Shown here: piece by piece, positions 24,998-34,668 of the stretch
Position numbering within the stretch: the first letter of the stretch is position 1
Layout: the number at the start of each line of letters is the position of its first letter
Assembly: GCF_002355855.1 (NCBI RefSeq)
Contig: NZ_AP017655.1
Location: 2,979,001-3,043,000, forward strand
From: Sphingobium cloacae
GTDB lineage: Bacteria > Pseudomonadota > Alphaproteobacteria > Sphingomonadales > Sphingomonadaceae
Reading direction: 5' to 3'
Length of the DNA stretch: 64,000 nucleotides
Position numbers and translations under genes: made by a program
The notes under the pieces: model-generated
What the model saw: the letters and a program-made list of their open reading frames with translations, nothing else
What the model was told of the DNA's origin: nothing
The model's database searches: none

Positions 24998-27144
24998 TCG
25001 TTCGCCGCCTTGCCCACCAGATCGATCTCCCGCGTCAATTCGCGCAGCGTCCTGGCCCAGGTCGATTGCGCCGGGGCGCGCAGCAACTCCTTCATCAGGT
25101 CCTGCACGCCTTCCTCGTCCCGCTCCGCGATGAGGTGGGACAGGTCGGCAAAGGCCTTCACCAGCTTTTCCAGCGGCACGGGGCAGGGACTCGCCTCGAT
25201 CACGCCGGGGATGGAGGAACGAAGCTGCTCCTCGGTCGTGTCGAACAGTTCCTCATAGAGCTTTTCGCCGGGACGGAGGCCGACGAACTGGATCGGCACG
25301 TCGATGTCGGGACGAAGGCCCGCCAGGCGGATCATCCGGCGCGCGATGTCGACGATCCTGATCGGCTCGCCCATGTCGAGGACGAAGATGGTGCCGCGGT
25401 CGATCTTCGCCTCCATGGCTCGCGCGCTGCTCTGGAGGATCAACTGCACCGCTTCCGCGACGGTCATGAAATAGCGTTTCATGTCGGGATGGGTGACGGT
25501 CAACGGCTTGCCCGCCGCCATCTGCTGCTGGAACAGCGGCACCAGCGATCCGCTGGAACCCAGCACATTGCCGAAACGCACCGTCATGAAGCGCGGGCTT
25601 TCGGGGTCGCATTGTCCGATCAGGTCCAGCGCCTGGCAGTAAAGCTCGCCCAGCCGCTTGGTCGCGCCCATCACGCCGACGGGATTGACGGCCTTGTCGG
25701 TCGACACCTGCACCATGGCGAGCGCGCCGTGCGCGCAGACGGCATCGGCGACATTGCGCGTGCCCAGCACATTGGTATGCGCGCCTTCGCAAGGATTGCA
25801 CTCGACGATGGGGACATGCTTGAGCGCGGCGGCGTGGAAGACGATCTCCGGCTCTCGCCGCCGGAACACATCGTCGAGCGAACCGCGCTCGCGGATCGAG
25901 CAGAGTTCGGGATGGCAGAGGATGTCGGGGAACAAGTCCCGCACCTGCATTTCGATGGAGTAGAGGTTGAACTCGCAATGATCGAGCAGGACGATCGCCG
26001 ACGGCTTGAACGTGGCGATCTGGCGCACCAGTTCGCCGCCGATGGTGCCGCCCGCGCCGGTCACCAATATCCGGCGCCCCCGGATCAGCCGCTCCACGAC
26101 GTTGCGCTGGAGCGAGACTTCCGGGCGGCCGAGCAGATCGGCCAGCTCGAAATGCTTGATCTCGATGCGCGGTTCGCCTTCCTTCGTCCTTTGCAGGTCC
26201 CGGGCATGGGCGACGGTGAGGTCGCACTGATCGGCCAGCTTCACCAGCCGCGAAAAGGCGCGGCGCGGCATCGTCGTATCGCCCCTTATGACGAGGCTTT
26301 CGGGCTTCAGGCCCTTCGCGGCGAGCGCTTCGGTGATCTGCGACAACTTGTCGGGCGCGCCCAGCACCGGCACGCCCGCGACCTGAAGCCGGGTATCCCG
26401 CCCGTCGAAGGTCAGCGCGCCGACGACATGAAAGCTGTTCGTGCGATCGGCGCGCAGCATTTCCAGCAGCGACCGGATCCAGTCCAGTTCGCCCAGCAGC
26501 AGGATATTATGCCTCTCGCCGCGTGGAACGATATGCGCGCGGGCGAATTCCCGCAGCCCGCGCCGGATCGTCCGCGCGCCGATCATCGCCACCAGCAGCA
26601 GCGCCGAATGCAGCAGCGCGAAGCCGATCACGTCCAGCGGCACGGCCCTGATTTTCGCCGAGACGATGAGGCACAGGCCCCATGCGGCCGCCATGCTGCC
26701 CGCCACCGCCGTCGACAACATGATGCAGTCGCCAAAGGACAGGAAGCGCCAGCAGCGCCAGTAAAGGCCGGTGAGGCAGAGGGTGAAGACCGCCGCCATG
26801 CTGAAGAACAGCATCAGGCTGGGGCGGTCGAGAAAGGCAGCGGAAACCGGCCCCGGAATCGCCAGGACGACCAGCAGCAGCGTCAGGAGGACCAGCGCTC
26901 CGTCGATCAGCATCAGCGCCGCGAAGCGCGCTGGCGCGGGGAAGCCGGTCGGCCGGGTCAGCATGTCATGCAGCAGGACCGCCCAGAGCGGCGCGCCGGT
27001 GGCAATCTGTACTTCATCCTCTTCGGGATCATCCGGGAGCGGATCGGCCGGAAACGGATCATACTGGGCGGGCGGAATGCTCGCGGCCATAGGGACGCCC
27101 TTGCGCGCTGGGGGAAACGGCGTCCGGGCGGCTCGTGCCTGCAT
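24994..27144 (-). CDS. Membrane-bound UDP-sugar 4,6-dehydratase (CapD/WbpM/PglF family)
   Basis: A 716-residue protein. Four transmembrane segments lie in about residues 60-190, a CoA-binding-like domain follows, then the SDR domain with LVTGAGGTIGGELVRQ (NAD loop), STDKAVNPVGVMGATKR (family form of the active site, M in place of the usual Y, with K) and RFGNVLGSSGSLVPLFQ. WbpM-type enzymes make UDP-4-keto-6-deoxy-GlcNAc. It is translationally coupled to the aminotransferase downstream. ATG at 27090 (MAASIPPAQ) is a possible alternative start. Confidence 0.9.
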   Translation of the reverse strand: MQARAARTPFPPARKGVPMAASIPPAQYDPFPADPLPDDPEEDEVQIATGAPLWAVLLHDMLTRPTGFPAPARFAALMLIDGALVLLTLLLVVLAIPGPVSAAFLDRPSLMLFFSMAAVFTLCLTGLYWRCWRFLSFGDCIMLSTAVAGSMAAAWGLCLIVSAKIRAVPLDVIGFALLHSALLLVAMIGARTIRRGLREFARAHIVPRGERHNILLLGELDWIRSLLEMLRADRTNSFHVVGALTFDGRDTRLQVAGVPVLGAPDKLSQITEALAAKGLKPESLVIRGDTTMPRRAFSRLVKLADQCDLTVAHARDLQRTKEGEPRIEIKHFELADLLGRPEVSLQRNVVERLIRGRRILVTGAGGTIGGELVRQIATFKPSAIVLLDHCEFNLYSIEMQVRDLFPDILCHPELCSIRERGSLDDVFRRREPEIVFHAAALKHVPIVECNPCEGAHTNVLGTRNVADAVCAHGALAMVQVSTDKAVNPVGVMGATKRLGELYCQALDLIGQCDPESPRFMTVRFGNVLGSSGSLVPLFQQQMAAGKPLTVTHPDMKRYFMTVAEAVQLILQSSARAMEAKIDRGTIFVLDMGEPIRIVDIARRMIRLAGLRPDIDVPIQFVGLRPGEKLYEELFDTTEEQLRSSIPGVIEASPCPVPLEKLVKAFADLSHLIAERDEEGVQDLMKELLRAPAQSTWARTLRELTREIDLVGKAANE

Positions 27145-27607
27145 GGCCTTGGCGCCGTTTCCAGTTGACGTGGCGAAACGGTATCAACTTGGCCTGCCGC
27201 CGCAATGAACCAGACAGCTATCATCCCTTGTGGCAGAAACCCGCGCGCAGAATAGCTTATCGGGAGCCGTCCGTGGGCGGCTTCCGCGGGGATCGGGCGC
27301 CCGGACAGGAAACAGGGTTAATGCTTTGGGATAGGGGACCGCCCGTAACGCATTTCACCGCCTGATTTTTATGCGCGCGCGTCGGACAGGCGGGAGCGAT
27401 TTTGGGGGATGGCGATCGGGCATGGCAGTCGTCCCGCGCAGGACCGGACCGGGCATCGCACGGCTTGTCCGCAGCGGAAGAAGCCATGCCCCGAACGGGT
27501 TAATCATTATTCCTGCCGCCTTCGACCCGAAGATTGTTTGATCGCGCCCGCCAAAAGCCCGAAGTTCGGGCCTTCCGATGTCTTGACGCCGTCACGGAGA
27601 CATATTC
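27145..27607. promoter_or_regulatory. Divergent promoter region of the dehydratase and wzc genes
   Basis: A 463-base gap with no convincing gene between the divergent dehydratase (minus) and wzc-like (plus) genes. It must hold promoters for both directions. A 15-base palindrome, GCCCGAAGTTCGGGC (27557-27571), lies 36 bases before the wzc start and is a good candidate operator for one of the LuxR-type regulators of the locus. I see no clear sigma-70 -35/-10 pair. Confidence 0.5.
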
Positions 27608-29908
27608 ATGCTATCGCAAACAGGTGCAATGGGCGCCCCGCTTCTGGAAGCGAGGCCCGAGCGGCCCACGGAAGGAAATTCCGCGCCCTTGAGCATGTCC
27701 GCGCGACAGGTGCTCAAGATCATAAGGCGGCATGAACTGCTGCTCGGCGCGATCGTGTTCGTCGCGGTGCTGGTGGTTCTGGTCGCGCAGCTTTTGACCA
27801 CCCCGGTCTATGAAGCGACCGCCACGGTGCAGGTGGAACTCAATGACGACAGCGGTTCGCCCGACATGGCGGCCCGCAACCAGCAGCGCGTTTCCAATGA
27901 GGCGGGCATCTACCGCTCCCGCGCGCTGGCGGAGCGCGTCGTGCAGGACCTGAAACTGGCCCATGACCCCCGCTTCGTGGATTCGCCGCTGAAGGAAGGC
28001 GCCGTTCTCGATTCCCGGCGATTGACGCGGCTGGCGGGCAGGCTGCTGGCGCGGACATCGGTGTCGAACGTCAAGGATTCGGATTTTATCGAGATCACGG
28101 TGCGGTCGGCCTCGCCGGAAATGGCGTCCGAAATCGCCAATCAATATCCGGTCAGCCTGGCCGCCTATCGGGCCGCCATGCGCGACGAGCGGCAGGGCAA
28201 GATCGTCCGCCAGCTTGACGATGAGCGCGACCGGCTGGCGGCGGAGGCGCATCAGGCCGAACAGGCCGTCGCCGGTTTCCGGCGCAGCCATCAGATGCTG
28301 ACCGGCGCGGGCGGGTCGGAGGATTACGCCCAGATCAACCGCATCGCGGTGGAAGCCGCCTCCGCCGCCGCCATGCGCGCCGCGCAGAGCGCCCGCGCCG
28401 CCGGCGTCAGCCGGGCGGTTTCGAACATCAGCACGGCGAACGCCTCTTCCTCGCTGCTCGAACAGCAAAGGCGGCAGCTGGACGACCTGACGCGGACGCG
28501 CACGGAAATGGCGATGACCTATGGCGTGGAGCATCCCCGCATGCTGGGGCTCGACGCGCAGATTTCCGAAACCCTGGGCGGAATGCAGAAGGAGCAGGCG
28601 CGGGTCAACGCCGCCGCCCAGGCGCAGGCGCAGGCGGACGCGGCCCGTGAAGCGGGCATGGCGCGCAGCGAGGCGGCGGCTTCCGCCTCGCGGGCGGGCC
28701 AGCTGGAAGGAACGCTGCACGCGATCACGGGCAAGGCCTTCGCCAACACCGCCGCGATGGTCGAACTCAACGCGCTGGAACGCAATGCGGAAACGGCGCG
28801 CGCCGCCTTCCTCTCCATGAGCACCAGGGCGCAGCAGGTGAAGGCCAGCCTTGCGGCGGCGGGCATCCATTCGCGTCTGATGTCGCCCGCCGCCATTCCC
28901 GAAAACCCGGTCGCGCCCCGGCCCAAATCCGCGACCTTCGCGGCCTTCATCGGATCGCTGATCCTGGGGCTGCTGATCGTGTTCGGGATCGAGCTGACGG
29001 ACAACCGGCTGTGGAATGCGGAACAGATCTTCCATCAGTTCGGCCTGCGCACCTTCGCGATGCTGCCGGAACTGGCGGGCGACGCCGTGACTTCGGCCAA
29101 GGCCAATCCGGTGTTGCAGGACCCTCAATCCCTGTTCGCCGAAGTCGCGCGCGGACTGGGAAGCGAGGTCGCCGACCTCGCCATCCCCGGTCAGGCGCAG
29201 ACGGTGCTCATTACCTCTCCCATCACCGGCGACGGGAAATCGACGGTCACGCTCACCCTTCTGGCGGCCGCCGTGGCAATGGGACGCCGCGCCATCGTCA
29301 TCGACCTCGACCTGCGCCGGCCCAGCGACAGCGTGTTGCGCTCCACCGAGGAGCGTGGCGGCATGCCCGACCTGATCGATTATCTGTCCGGCACGGCCGA
29401 GGTCGCCAATCTGCTCCCCGCGCCCGCGCAGGCCGCGCCCCCGGCAGAAGGCGCGCGCAGTGCCCCGACCTATGAGCCGGTCGTCATCAGCGCGCGCGAA
29501 CCGGCGCGCAATCCGGTGGCGCTGATGCGGCTGGGCCGCGTCAGGGAATTGCTGGAGAAGCTGCGGCAGCAATATGACCTGATCGTCATCAACGCGCCTC
29601 CCACTCTGGCGACGCGCGATTCCCGCATGTTGATGGAGACGGCGGACCAAACCCTGCTGGTGGTCCGCTGGGGCAAGACCACGACCGAACAGGTGCGCGC
29701 GGCGATGCAGGTCCTTCAGAAACCCGTCGACGGCGTCGTCATGAACCGGGTGGATTATGCCGAACATGCGCGGCGGGGCTATGGCGATCCCGTCCAGTTC
29801 TACATGGCGTCGGCTGAATATTTCGAAGGCGAAATGCCCCGCCCGCGCCGGTGGTATGAGCGGCTGGGCGGCTTCCCGTGGCGCAAGCGCGCGCCCACCT
29901 ACGCCTAG
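27608..29908 (+). CDS. Wzc/ExoP-type polysaccharide co-polymerase with BY-kinase domain
   Basis: A 766-residue inner-membrane protein. Residues about 30-480 are the Wzz domain, with TM1 near residue 45 (LLGAIVFVAVLVVLVAQLL), a long coiled coil rich in Ala and Gln, the P-x2-P-x4-S-like SPAAIPENPVAPRPKS and TM2 (FAAFIGSLILGLLIVFGIEL). The C-terminal kinase has Walker A TGDGKST (Lys544), Walker A' IVIDLDLRRPS and Walker B LIVINAPP. The tail holds a tyrosine cluster (six Tyr in the last 52 residues). It controls chain length and export with Wza and Wzy. Confidence 0.93.
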   Translation: MLSQTGAMGAPLLEARPERPTEGNSAPLSMSARQVLKIIRRHELLLGAIVFVAVLVVLVAQLLTTPVYEATATVQVELNDDSGSPDMAARNQQRVSNEAGIYRSRALAERVVQDLKLAHDPRFVDSPLKEGAVLDSRRLTRLAGRLLARTSVSNVKDSDFIEITVRSASPEMASEIANQYPVSLAAYRAAMRDERQGKIVRQLDDERDRLAAEAHQAEQAVAGFRRSHQMLTGAGGSEDYAQINRIAVEAASAAAMRAAQSARAAGVSRAVSNISTANASSSLLEQQRRQLDDLTRTRTEMAMTYGVEHPRMLGLDAQISETLGGMQKEQARVNAAAQAQAQADAAREAGMARSEAAASASRAGQLEGTLHAITGKAFANTAAMVELNALERNAETARAAFLSMSTRAQQVKASLAAAGIHSRLMSPAAIPENPVAPRPKSATFAAFIGSLILGLLIVFGIELTDNRLWNAEQIFHQFGLRTFAMLPELAGDAVTSAKANPVLQDPQSLFAEVARGLGSEVADLAIPGQAQTVLITSPITGDGKSTVTLTLLAAAVAMGRRAIVIDLDLRRPSDSVLRSTEERGGMPDLIDYLSGTAEVANLLPAPAQAAPPAEGARSAPTYEPVVISAREPARNPVALMRLGRVRELLEKLRQQYDLIVINAPPTLATRDSRMLMETADQTLLVVRWGKTTTEQVRAAMQVLQKPVDGVVMNRVDYAEHARRGYGDPVQFYMASAEYFEGEMPRPRRWYERLGGFPWRKRAPTYA

Positions 29909-29930
29909 ATGGCCTTTCGATCGGTGAGAT

Positions 29931-29952
29931 GCCGCCTTTTCAGGCGGCGTTT
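29931..29952 (+). terminator. Rho-independent terminator after wzc
   Basis: GCCGCCT (29931-29937) and AGGCGGC (29942-29948) form a 7-base stem with a 4-base TTTC loop, followed by GTTTTG. It lies 22 bases after the wzc stop and before the convergent wzx gene. Confidence 0.75.
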
Positions 29953-29971
29953 TGCTGTCTGACCGTTTTGG

Positions 29972-31306
29972 CTATTCCGCCGCCGCGGCCGAAGGCATTT
30001 CCGGCTGGCTCCGATACACCCACCCAAGGTCCAGCAGCACCGCCGTCACCACCGCCAGCACGATATGCGCCACGCTGGCGCCCATGGGTCCGAAATAGAC
30101 GAGCCCCGGGATCGCCACCATGTAGAAGATGACGGTGCTGAGCGCGAAGACATGGAGCACGAGCTGCGGCTGCCCCATGGACAGCAGGGCGCTGCGCGCG
30201 GGCGCGGAATGCATGATGAAAAGCACGGCGATCACCTGGCTCATCAGCAGCGGGAACGCGGCGACATATTGCGCCCCCGGCCCGATGCGCAGCAGCCATT
30301 CCCCGAAAAACCATGTGAGCACGGCGATGGCCACGCCCGTTCCGCTCAGCAGCATCTGCGTGTTGAAGATGGTGCCGCGAAACATGTCCCGCTCGCCGCT
30401 GCGCCACATGCGCGCCAGTTCGGGATAGAGCACCGTCTGCACCTGCCCTGCGATCTGCTGCCCCAGCTTCGCGATCCGCTTGGCCAGATTGTACATGCCC
30501 GCCGCTCCCTGACCGGCGAGCGCGCCGACCACCAGCTCGTCCGCCTCATGGGTGAGCGTCCGGAGCGCCGTGGAAAGATTGGTGGACCAGGCGAAGGACA
30601 GGAAATCGGGGAAGTCCCGCTTCAGCCCTTTTAGCGGGACGCTGAGCGGGAAGGGCACGCCCTGCCGCCTCAGCGACTGGCAGCCGAGCCAGACATAGAA
30701 GGCGCTGTAGGAGATTTCGGCCACGGTCCATGCCAGTATGAAGCCGATGATGCCCGTCTCCAGCCAGAGGCACAGGGCGGCCAGGATCACCCGCAGGATG
30801 TTCGACAGGATCTGCGAATAGGCGACCGCCGCGAACCGTCCGTCCAGACGCAGGGCGGCTCCGGGCGCGCCGATCACCTTGGTCAGCATGGTCAGGGAAT
30901 AGAGGGCCGCCGCGTCGAGCGGAATGCCCTTCACCCCGAAGACCGGCCCCAGCACCGCCGCGATGGCCACCAGCAGGAACGCCGAAAGCGCCGCCGTGCT
31001 GATGTCCAGCAACACGCCATAGCCGTAAAGCCGCGCCATCCGTACCGGATCGGCCTCCACCTCTTCCTCGGCGGCGAACTTGATCAGCGGTTGCCAGGAT
31101 TCGAACTTGACCAGACGCTCGATGGTGCTCGCCAGAGCGAGGATCAGCACCATCGATCCCCACAGTTCCGGCCCCAGCCCGCGCGCGGCCAGCGCCACGG
31201 CGACCAGCATCACGCCCGCATTGACGAAATTGCCCGTCAGCATATGGCCGATATTGACCAGTCGGCGGCCCATCGGGCTGCTCAGCACGGAAGCGATCAT
31301 CCCCAT
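29972..31306 (-). CDS. Wzx-type lipid-linked oligosaccharide flippase
   Basis: A 444-residue membrane protein with 12-14 hydrophobic segments and the polysaccharide_synt/MATE-like layout: NIGHMLTGNFVNAGVMLVAV in TM1 and GAAGMYNLAKRIAKLGQQIA in the central loop. It moves the undecaprenyl-linked repeat unit across the inner membrane. It follows the wzy-like gene by 14 bases on the same strand. Confidence 0.86.
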   Translation of the reverse strand: MGMIASVLSSPMGRRLVNIGHMLTGNFVNAGVMLVAVALAARGLGPELWGSMVLILALASTIERLVKFESWQPLIKFAAEEEVEADPVRMARLYGYGVLLDISTAALSAFLLVAIAAVLGPVFGVKGIPLDAAALYSLTMLTKVIGAPGAALRLDGRFAAVAYSQILSNILRVILAALCLWLETGIIGFILAWTVAEISYSAFYVWLGCQSLRRQGVPFPLSVPLKGLKRDFPDFLSFAWSTNLSTALRTLTHEADELVVGALAGQGAAGMYNLAKRIAKLGQQIAGQVQTVLYPELARMWRSGERDMFRGTIFNTQMLLSGTGVAIAVLTWFFGEWLLRIGPGAQYVAAFPLLMSQVIAVLFIMHSAPARSALLSMGQPQLVLHVFALSTVIFYMVAIPGLVYFGPMGASVAHIVLAVVTAVLLDLGWVYRSQPEMPSAAAAE

Positions 31307-31320
31307 GGCGCGAAAATCCT

Positions 31321-32718
31321 TCAGGGTCCGGATGACGGCATCGGTCCGCCCGCTGCCCTGCCCGGTCGCGGCGCAACGGCCCCGTAGGAGATCAGGGCCG
31401 GGCTCGCCGCCAGGAAGATGAACAGGAACCAGGCGCGTCCATAGACATGCGGCACGCCCATGACGGCGTTGGCGAACACGACCACCGTCGTGAAGATGGT
31501 GAGGAATATGAGTTTTCCGTGGGGCAGCCGCCAGGCGAAGATGCCCGCCAGGATCGGCACGCCCAGGATCACCATATAGCCCAGCAGCGACAGGCCGCCG
31601 CCCTCGTTCAGCAGCAGCAGGTAGAGATTATGGACCGGGTGCCCATATTGGCTGACGACGCGATACTGGTCCGCCCCCATGCCGATGATGAGGTTGTCGT
31701 CGGCCAGCGTCAGTGCCTCCATGTTCAGTTCCTGCCGGTCCTCGAACGTGCCCGCGCCGGAAATATCGCCCGAATTGATCGCGCCCAGCACGCGCTCCTG
31801 GAATTTCTGCGGCATATAGTCCTGCCCGAAGGTCAGGGCGGCGATGCCCAGCGCGCCCACGACGAGCAATGTCTTGAAGTTGCGCCGCCCGCCGAAGAAG
31901 ATCAGCGTCGCCGCGATCATGCTGTAAAGGCCGGTATTCGAACTGGTCAGGATGATGCCGTAGACGAGCAGGCCCAGGCAGAGCAGGGCGACCGGGGGAC
32001 GCCACTGCCGCGAGAGCAGCAGGAACCAGACCAGCGGCAGGGTCATGACGGTCAGCACCGCCATGGCGTTGGGATTGTCGACGAAACCGGCGAGACGCCT
32101 GCTGCCGGTGATGACCGCCATCTGGCCCCGCGACATGCTGTACCAGCCGGTCAGGTAGATCGCGATGCCGATCGCGCACATGGCGACCATGCCCCAGACG
32201 CCGCATTTGATGAGGCGGATGACCTGATCTTCGGGGCGGCGGAGCAGCACCAGCGGCACGATCAGATAGGCGAAGCAATATTGGGCGATCAGCACCAGGC
32301 AGCGGGCCATGTCGCCATGGAACATGCTGCTGAAGAAAAGGCCCCCGGTCAGCATGAAAAGCCCCAACAGCCAGAGCCATGTCAGGTTGGCGAAGGGCGG
32401 CATCATCCGGCCCGTGGCAAGGCGCAGGCAGAAAGCGCCGGCGAACAGGGCGTCGCTGATGGTGATGTAGATGGCGGGATGGCGGAAGGAGATGTAGGGC
32501 GCCAGGAAAACCGCGCCTTGCAACAGGAAGAATTCCCATTTCCGCAACTCGTTCGACCAGAGCTGCGATGCGTTCCTGCTGGCGCTGGATGGACGGCGCG
32601 CGGGGGCGGCATATCGGGCCGCTGGATGGTGACTGGTCTGCACGCGGCGGCGCTCCGGCTTGGCTTGGCCTTGATTTCGCACCAGAATGAAGGGACGGTC
32701 CGGCTCCGTCCATTGCAC
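31321..32718 (-). CDS. O-antigen ligase/Wzy-type polymerase
   Basis: A 465-residue protein with about 11-12 hydrophobic segments. A basic N-terminal tail of about 60 residues precedes the first TM (FFLLQGAVFLAPYISF), so the true start could be further in. The Wzy_C-type periplasmic loop contains GTFEDRQELNMEALTLADDN, IGMGADQYR and GHPVHNLYLLLLNEGG, where the H-N-L-Y motif is diagnostic of the O-Ag ligase/Wzy superfamily. It polymerises repeat units and is paired with Wzx. Confidence 0.85.
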   Translation of the reverse strand: MQWTEPDRPFILVRNQGQAKPERRRVQTSHHPAARYAAPARRPSSASRNASQLWSNELRKWEFFLLQGAVFLAPYISFRHPAIYITISDALFAGAFCLRLATGRMMPPFANLTWLWLLGLFMLTGGLFFSSMFHGDMARCLVLIAQYCFAYLIVPLVLLRRPEDQVIRLIKCGVWGMVAMCAIGIAIYLTGWYSMSRGQMAVITGSRRLAGFVDNPNAMAVLTVMTLPLVWFLLLSRQWRPPVALLCLGLLVYGIILTSSNTGLYSMIAATLIFFGGRRNFKTLLVVGALGIAALTFGQDYMPQKFQERVLGAINSGDISGAGTFEDRQELNMEALTLADDNLIIGMGADQYRVVSQYGHPVHNLYLLLLNEGGGLSLLGYMVILGVPILAGIFAWRLPHGKLIFLTIFTTVVVFANAVMGVPHVYGRAWFLFIFLAASPALISYGAVAPRPGRAAGGPMPSSGP

Positions 32719-32928
32719 ATTTTATCCTCCGCCAGATCAAAAGGGGCAGGGGCGGCTAAGCCCATTGGCTATTTCGCCGGTCGTCGAGGATATGAAGCCG
32801 GGGGTAAAGTCCGCCCGCCGTCGATACAGTCATCGCGCCGGGAATATTCGGAACATTTTCCAGTCTGGCGATGAAGGCCGGTTCGCCGCCGGGCATGGAG
32901 TCTGCCCCATGCCCGGCGGCGAATATGA

Positions 32929-33705
32929 TCATGCGTGGGCGAGATGCGGCTCGGCCCTTGCACCGGCCTGATAGGCAGGCGCCGCGACTGACGGCTGGCT
33001 GCCGATCCTGGACGTGGCCACGGCCGGCGCCGCCCATTCGCCGTCCATGCCCATGCCTTGTAGGCCCTGGGTCGCGGCCCAGATGGCTGCCTGCGTCCGG
33101 TTGGTGACGCGCAGCTTGCGGAGAACCGCCTTCACATGGACCTTCACGGTCGCTTCGCTGATGGAGAGCTGCCGCGAAATCACCTTGTTGGGCAGTCCGG
33201 CGATCAGCCGCCGGAGAATCTCCAGCTCCCGCGCCGAGATGTTGGCGGAATCGATCGTCGCCGCATTGGGAACATGATCGTAGGCGGAACTGCGGTCGAT
33301 CAGTTTCTGGGCCAGTTGGGACGGAAAGATTTTCTCGCCCAGCGTGATGAGGTCGAGATAGCCGATCAGCCGTTCCCACGGCACGTCCTTGGTGAGATAG
33401 CCTTCCACGCCCACCCGGAACGCTTCGAGCATGGCGGAGAAATCGAATTCATTGGCAAGAATGGCGATCCGCGCCGCCGGATGGCGTCGATGGATGGCCG
33501 CCAGTGCATCCCCGTCCCATTCCGATCTTTTGTCTTCGATCAGAAGAAGCAGGAAATCCGATTCGGCGACATCCGCCCTTTGAAGGTCTTCAAGACCAAA
33601 GCCGGAAAATATGATCTGTCGATCCTGTTCGGAAAGCAGGCATCGAAGTCCCTCCCTGACGATGGAACTTCGGCCGATAAGTACTACTTTGGAAGCTGTC
33701 GTCAT
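32929..33705 (-). CDS. LuxR-type regulator with degenerate receiver domain (paralogue)
   Basis: A 258-residue protein. The receiver fold lacks the acidic pair (KVVLIGRSSIVREGL in place of D-D), while an ED pair remains near strand 3 (LLLIEDKRSE) and the lysine after strand 5 is kept (GYLTKD). The C-terminal GerE domain (ISARELEILRRLIAGL, then VKVHVKAVLRKLRVTNRTQ) is nearly the same as in the protein at 8452-9144. It is probably a transcription factor of the exopolysaccharide genes that responds to something other than standard phosphorylation. A C-terminal tail of about 35 residues follows the HTH. Confidence 0.82.
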   Translation of the reverse strand: MTTASKVVLIGRSSIVREGLRCLLSEQDRQIIFSGFGLEDLQRADVAESDFLLLLIEDKRSEWDGDALAAIHRRHPAARIAILANEFDFSAMLEAFRVGVEGYLTKDVPWERLIGYLDLITLGEKIFPSQLAQKLIDRSSAYDHVPNAATIDSANISARELEILRRLIAGLPNKVISRQLSISEATVKVHVKAVLRKLRVTNRTQAAIWAATQGLQGMGMDGEWAAPAVATSRIGSQPSVAAPAYQAGARAEPHLAHA

Positions 33706-34036
33706 CCTCCGTCACTCCGTTCAGCATCACGGTTTTACCGCGATGAGTTGAAAGGCAATTTATCTTGACCGAGGCAACCCTGTTATGGACGAGAAGAGTA
33801 ACACATATGAAGCCCGCCACAAGTGCTTTAAGAATGATTAAAGGAACGATTCCGAAACGATTCATCCAGTGGACCTATTATTAGGGCGATTCGACGGATG
33901 ATTTCTTGGGACGCGCAGGTTGTTCTGGAGAAGAAGCGCCGCTCGACATCATGGCATCTGCGAATCGGAGTAATCCTGTTGCGATTATTGTGCGATCCAA
34001 GAAAGGGATGCTGTCTATCGTACTGGAATGACAGGA
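33706..34036. promoter_or_regulatory. Intergenic region upstream of the LuxR-type gene
   Basis: A 331-base gap without a gene. It holds the imperfect palindrome ATCACGGTTTTACCGCGAT (33726-33744), 21 bases before the start of the LuxR-type gene, which could be an autoregulatory site. The rest is AT-richer than its surroundings and shows no other clear signal. Confidence 0.4.
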
Positions 34037-34657
34037 TTAGTTCAGGACCAGCGAGGCCAGGGCGGTGCGATTGGCGATTTGCAGCTTCTGATAGATGTTC
34101 TGGAGATGGATCTTGATCGTGCCCGCCGACGACCCAAGCTCGCGGGCGATCATCTTGTTCGAATAGCCGCGGCAGACGAGTTCCGCGATTTCCATTTCGC
34201 GGCGCGTGAGCGTGGCGCAGGCGTCCGCGCGCTCCCTCGGCACGGGCGGGGGCGTTGCCGCCTTCGCCACCAGTTCGGGCGGCAGCCAGCGCCGCCCGGC
34301 GGCTACTTCCCGCAGGCAGACGATCAGCGCCTCCGGCGCGCTTTCCTTGAGCAGCAGGCCCGCCACGCCCAGGTCCAGCGCCTCTGAAATCTGGGGTCCG
34401 GTGATCGTGGCCGTCAGGAAGATGATCCTGACGTCGATCCCCGATTCGACCACTGCCCGCAGGATGTCCATTCCTCCCAGATCAGGCATGGACACGTCGA
34501 TGACGCCGATATCGACCCGGCCGTCCTTCAGCAGGGCGAGCGCCTCATGTCCCGATGTGCTGGCCCCCACCACGGTGAAGTCGGGCTCGATCTCCAGAAG
34601 GTCGCATAGCCCCCGCAGCAGCAGGGGATGATCGTCGGACAGGACAACGCCATGCAT
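34037..34657 (-). CDS. NarL/LuxR-type response regulator
   Basis: A 206-residue protein with an intact receiver: VVLSDDHPLLLRGL (acidic pair), IGVIDVSMPDLGG (phospho-acceptor Asp), and LLLKES (Lys). The GerE HTH (LTRREMEIAELVCRGYSNKM ... IKIHLQNIYQKLQI) ends the protein. ATG at 34657 is preceded by AGGGGA. It lies 11 bases after the histidine kinase gene and is its cognate partner. An open frame continues upstream through the kinase gene but is a shadow. Confidence 0.9.
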   Translation of the reverse strand: MHGVVLSDDHPLLLRGLCDLLEIEPDFTVVGASTSGHEALALLKDGRVDIGVIDVSMPDLGGMDILRAVVESGIDVRIIFLTATITGPQISEALDLGVAGLLLKESAPEALIVCLREVAAGRRWLPPELVAKAATPPPVPRERADACATLTRREMEIAELVCRGYSNKMIARELGSSAGTIKIHLQNIYQKLQIANRTALASLVLN

Positions 34658-34668
34658 ATCCGTTTCCC

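Noticed and set aside
27611..29767. A 718-codon open frame antisense to wzc
   Set aside because: No domain is present, and the wzc-type protein on the plus strand explains the DNA fully.
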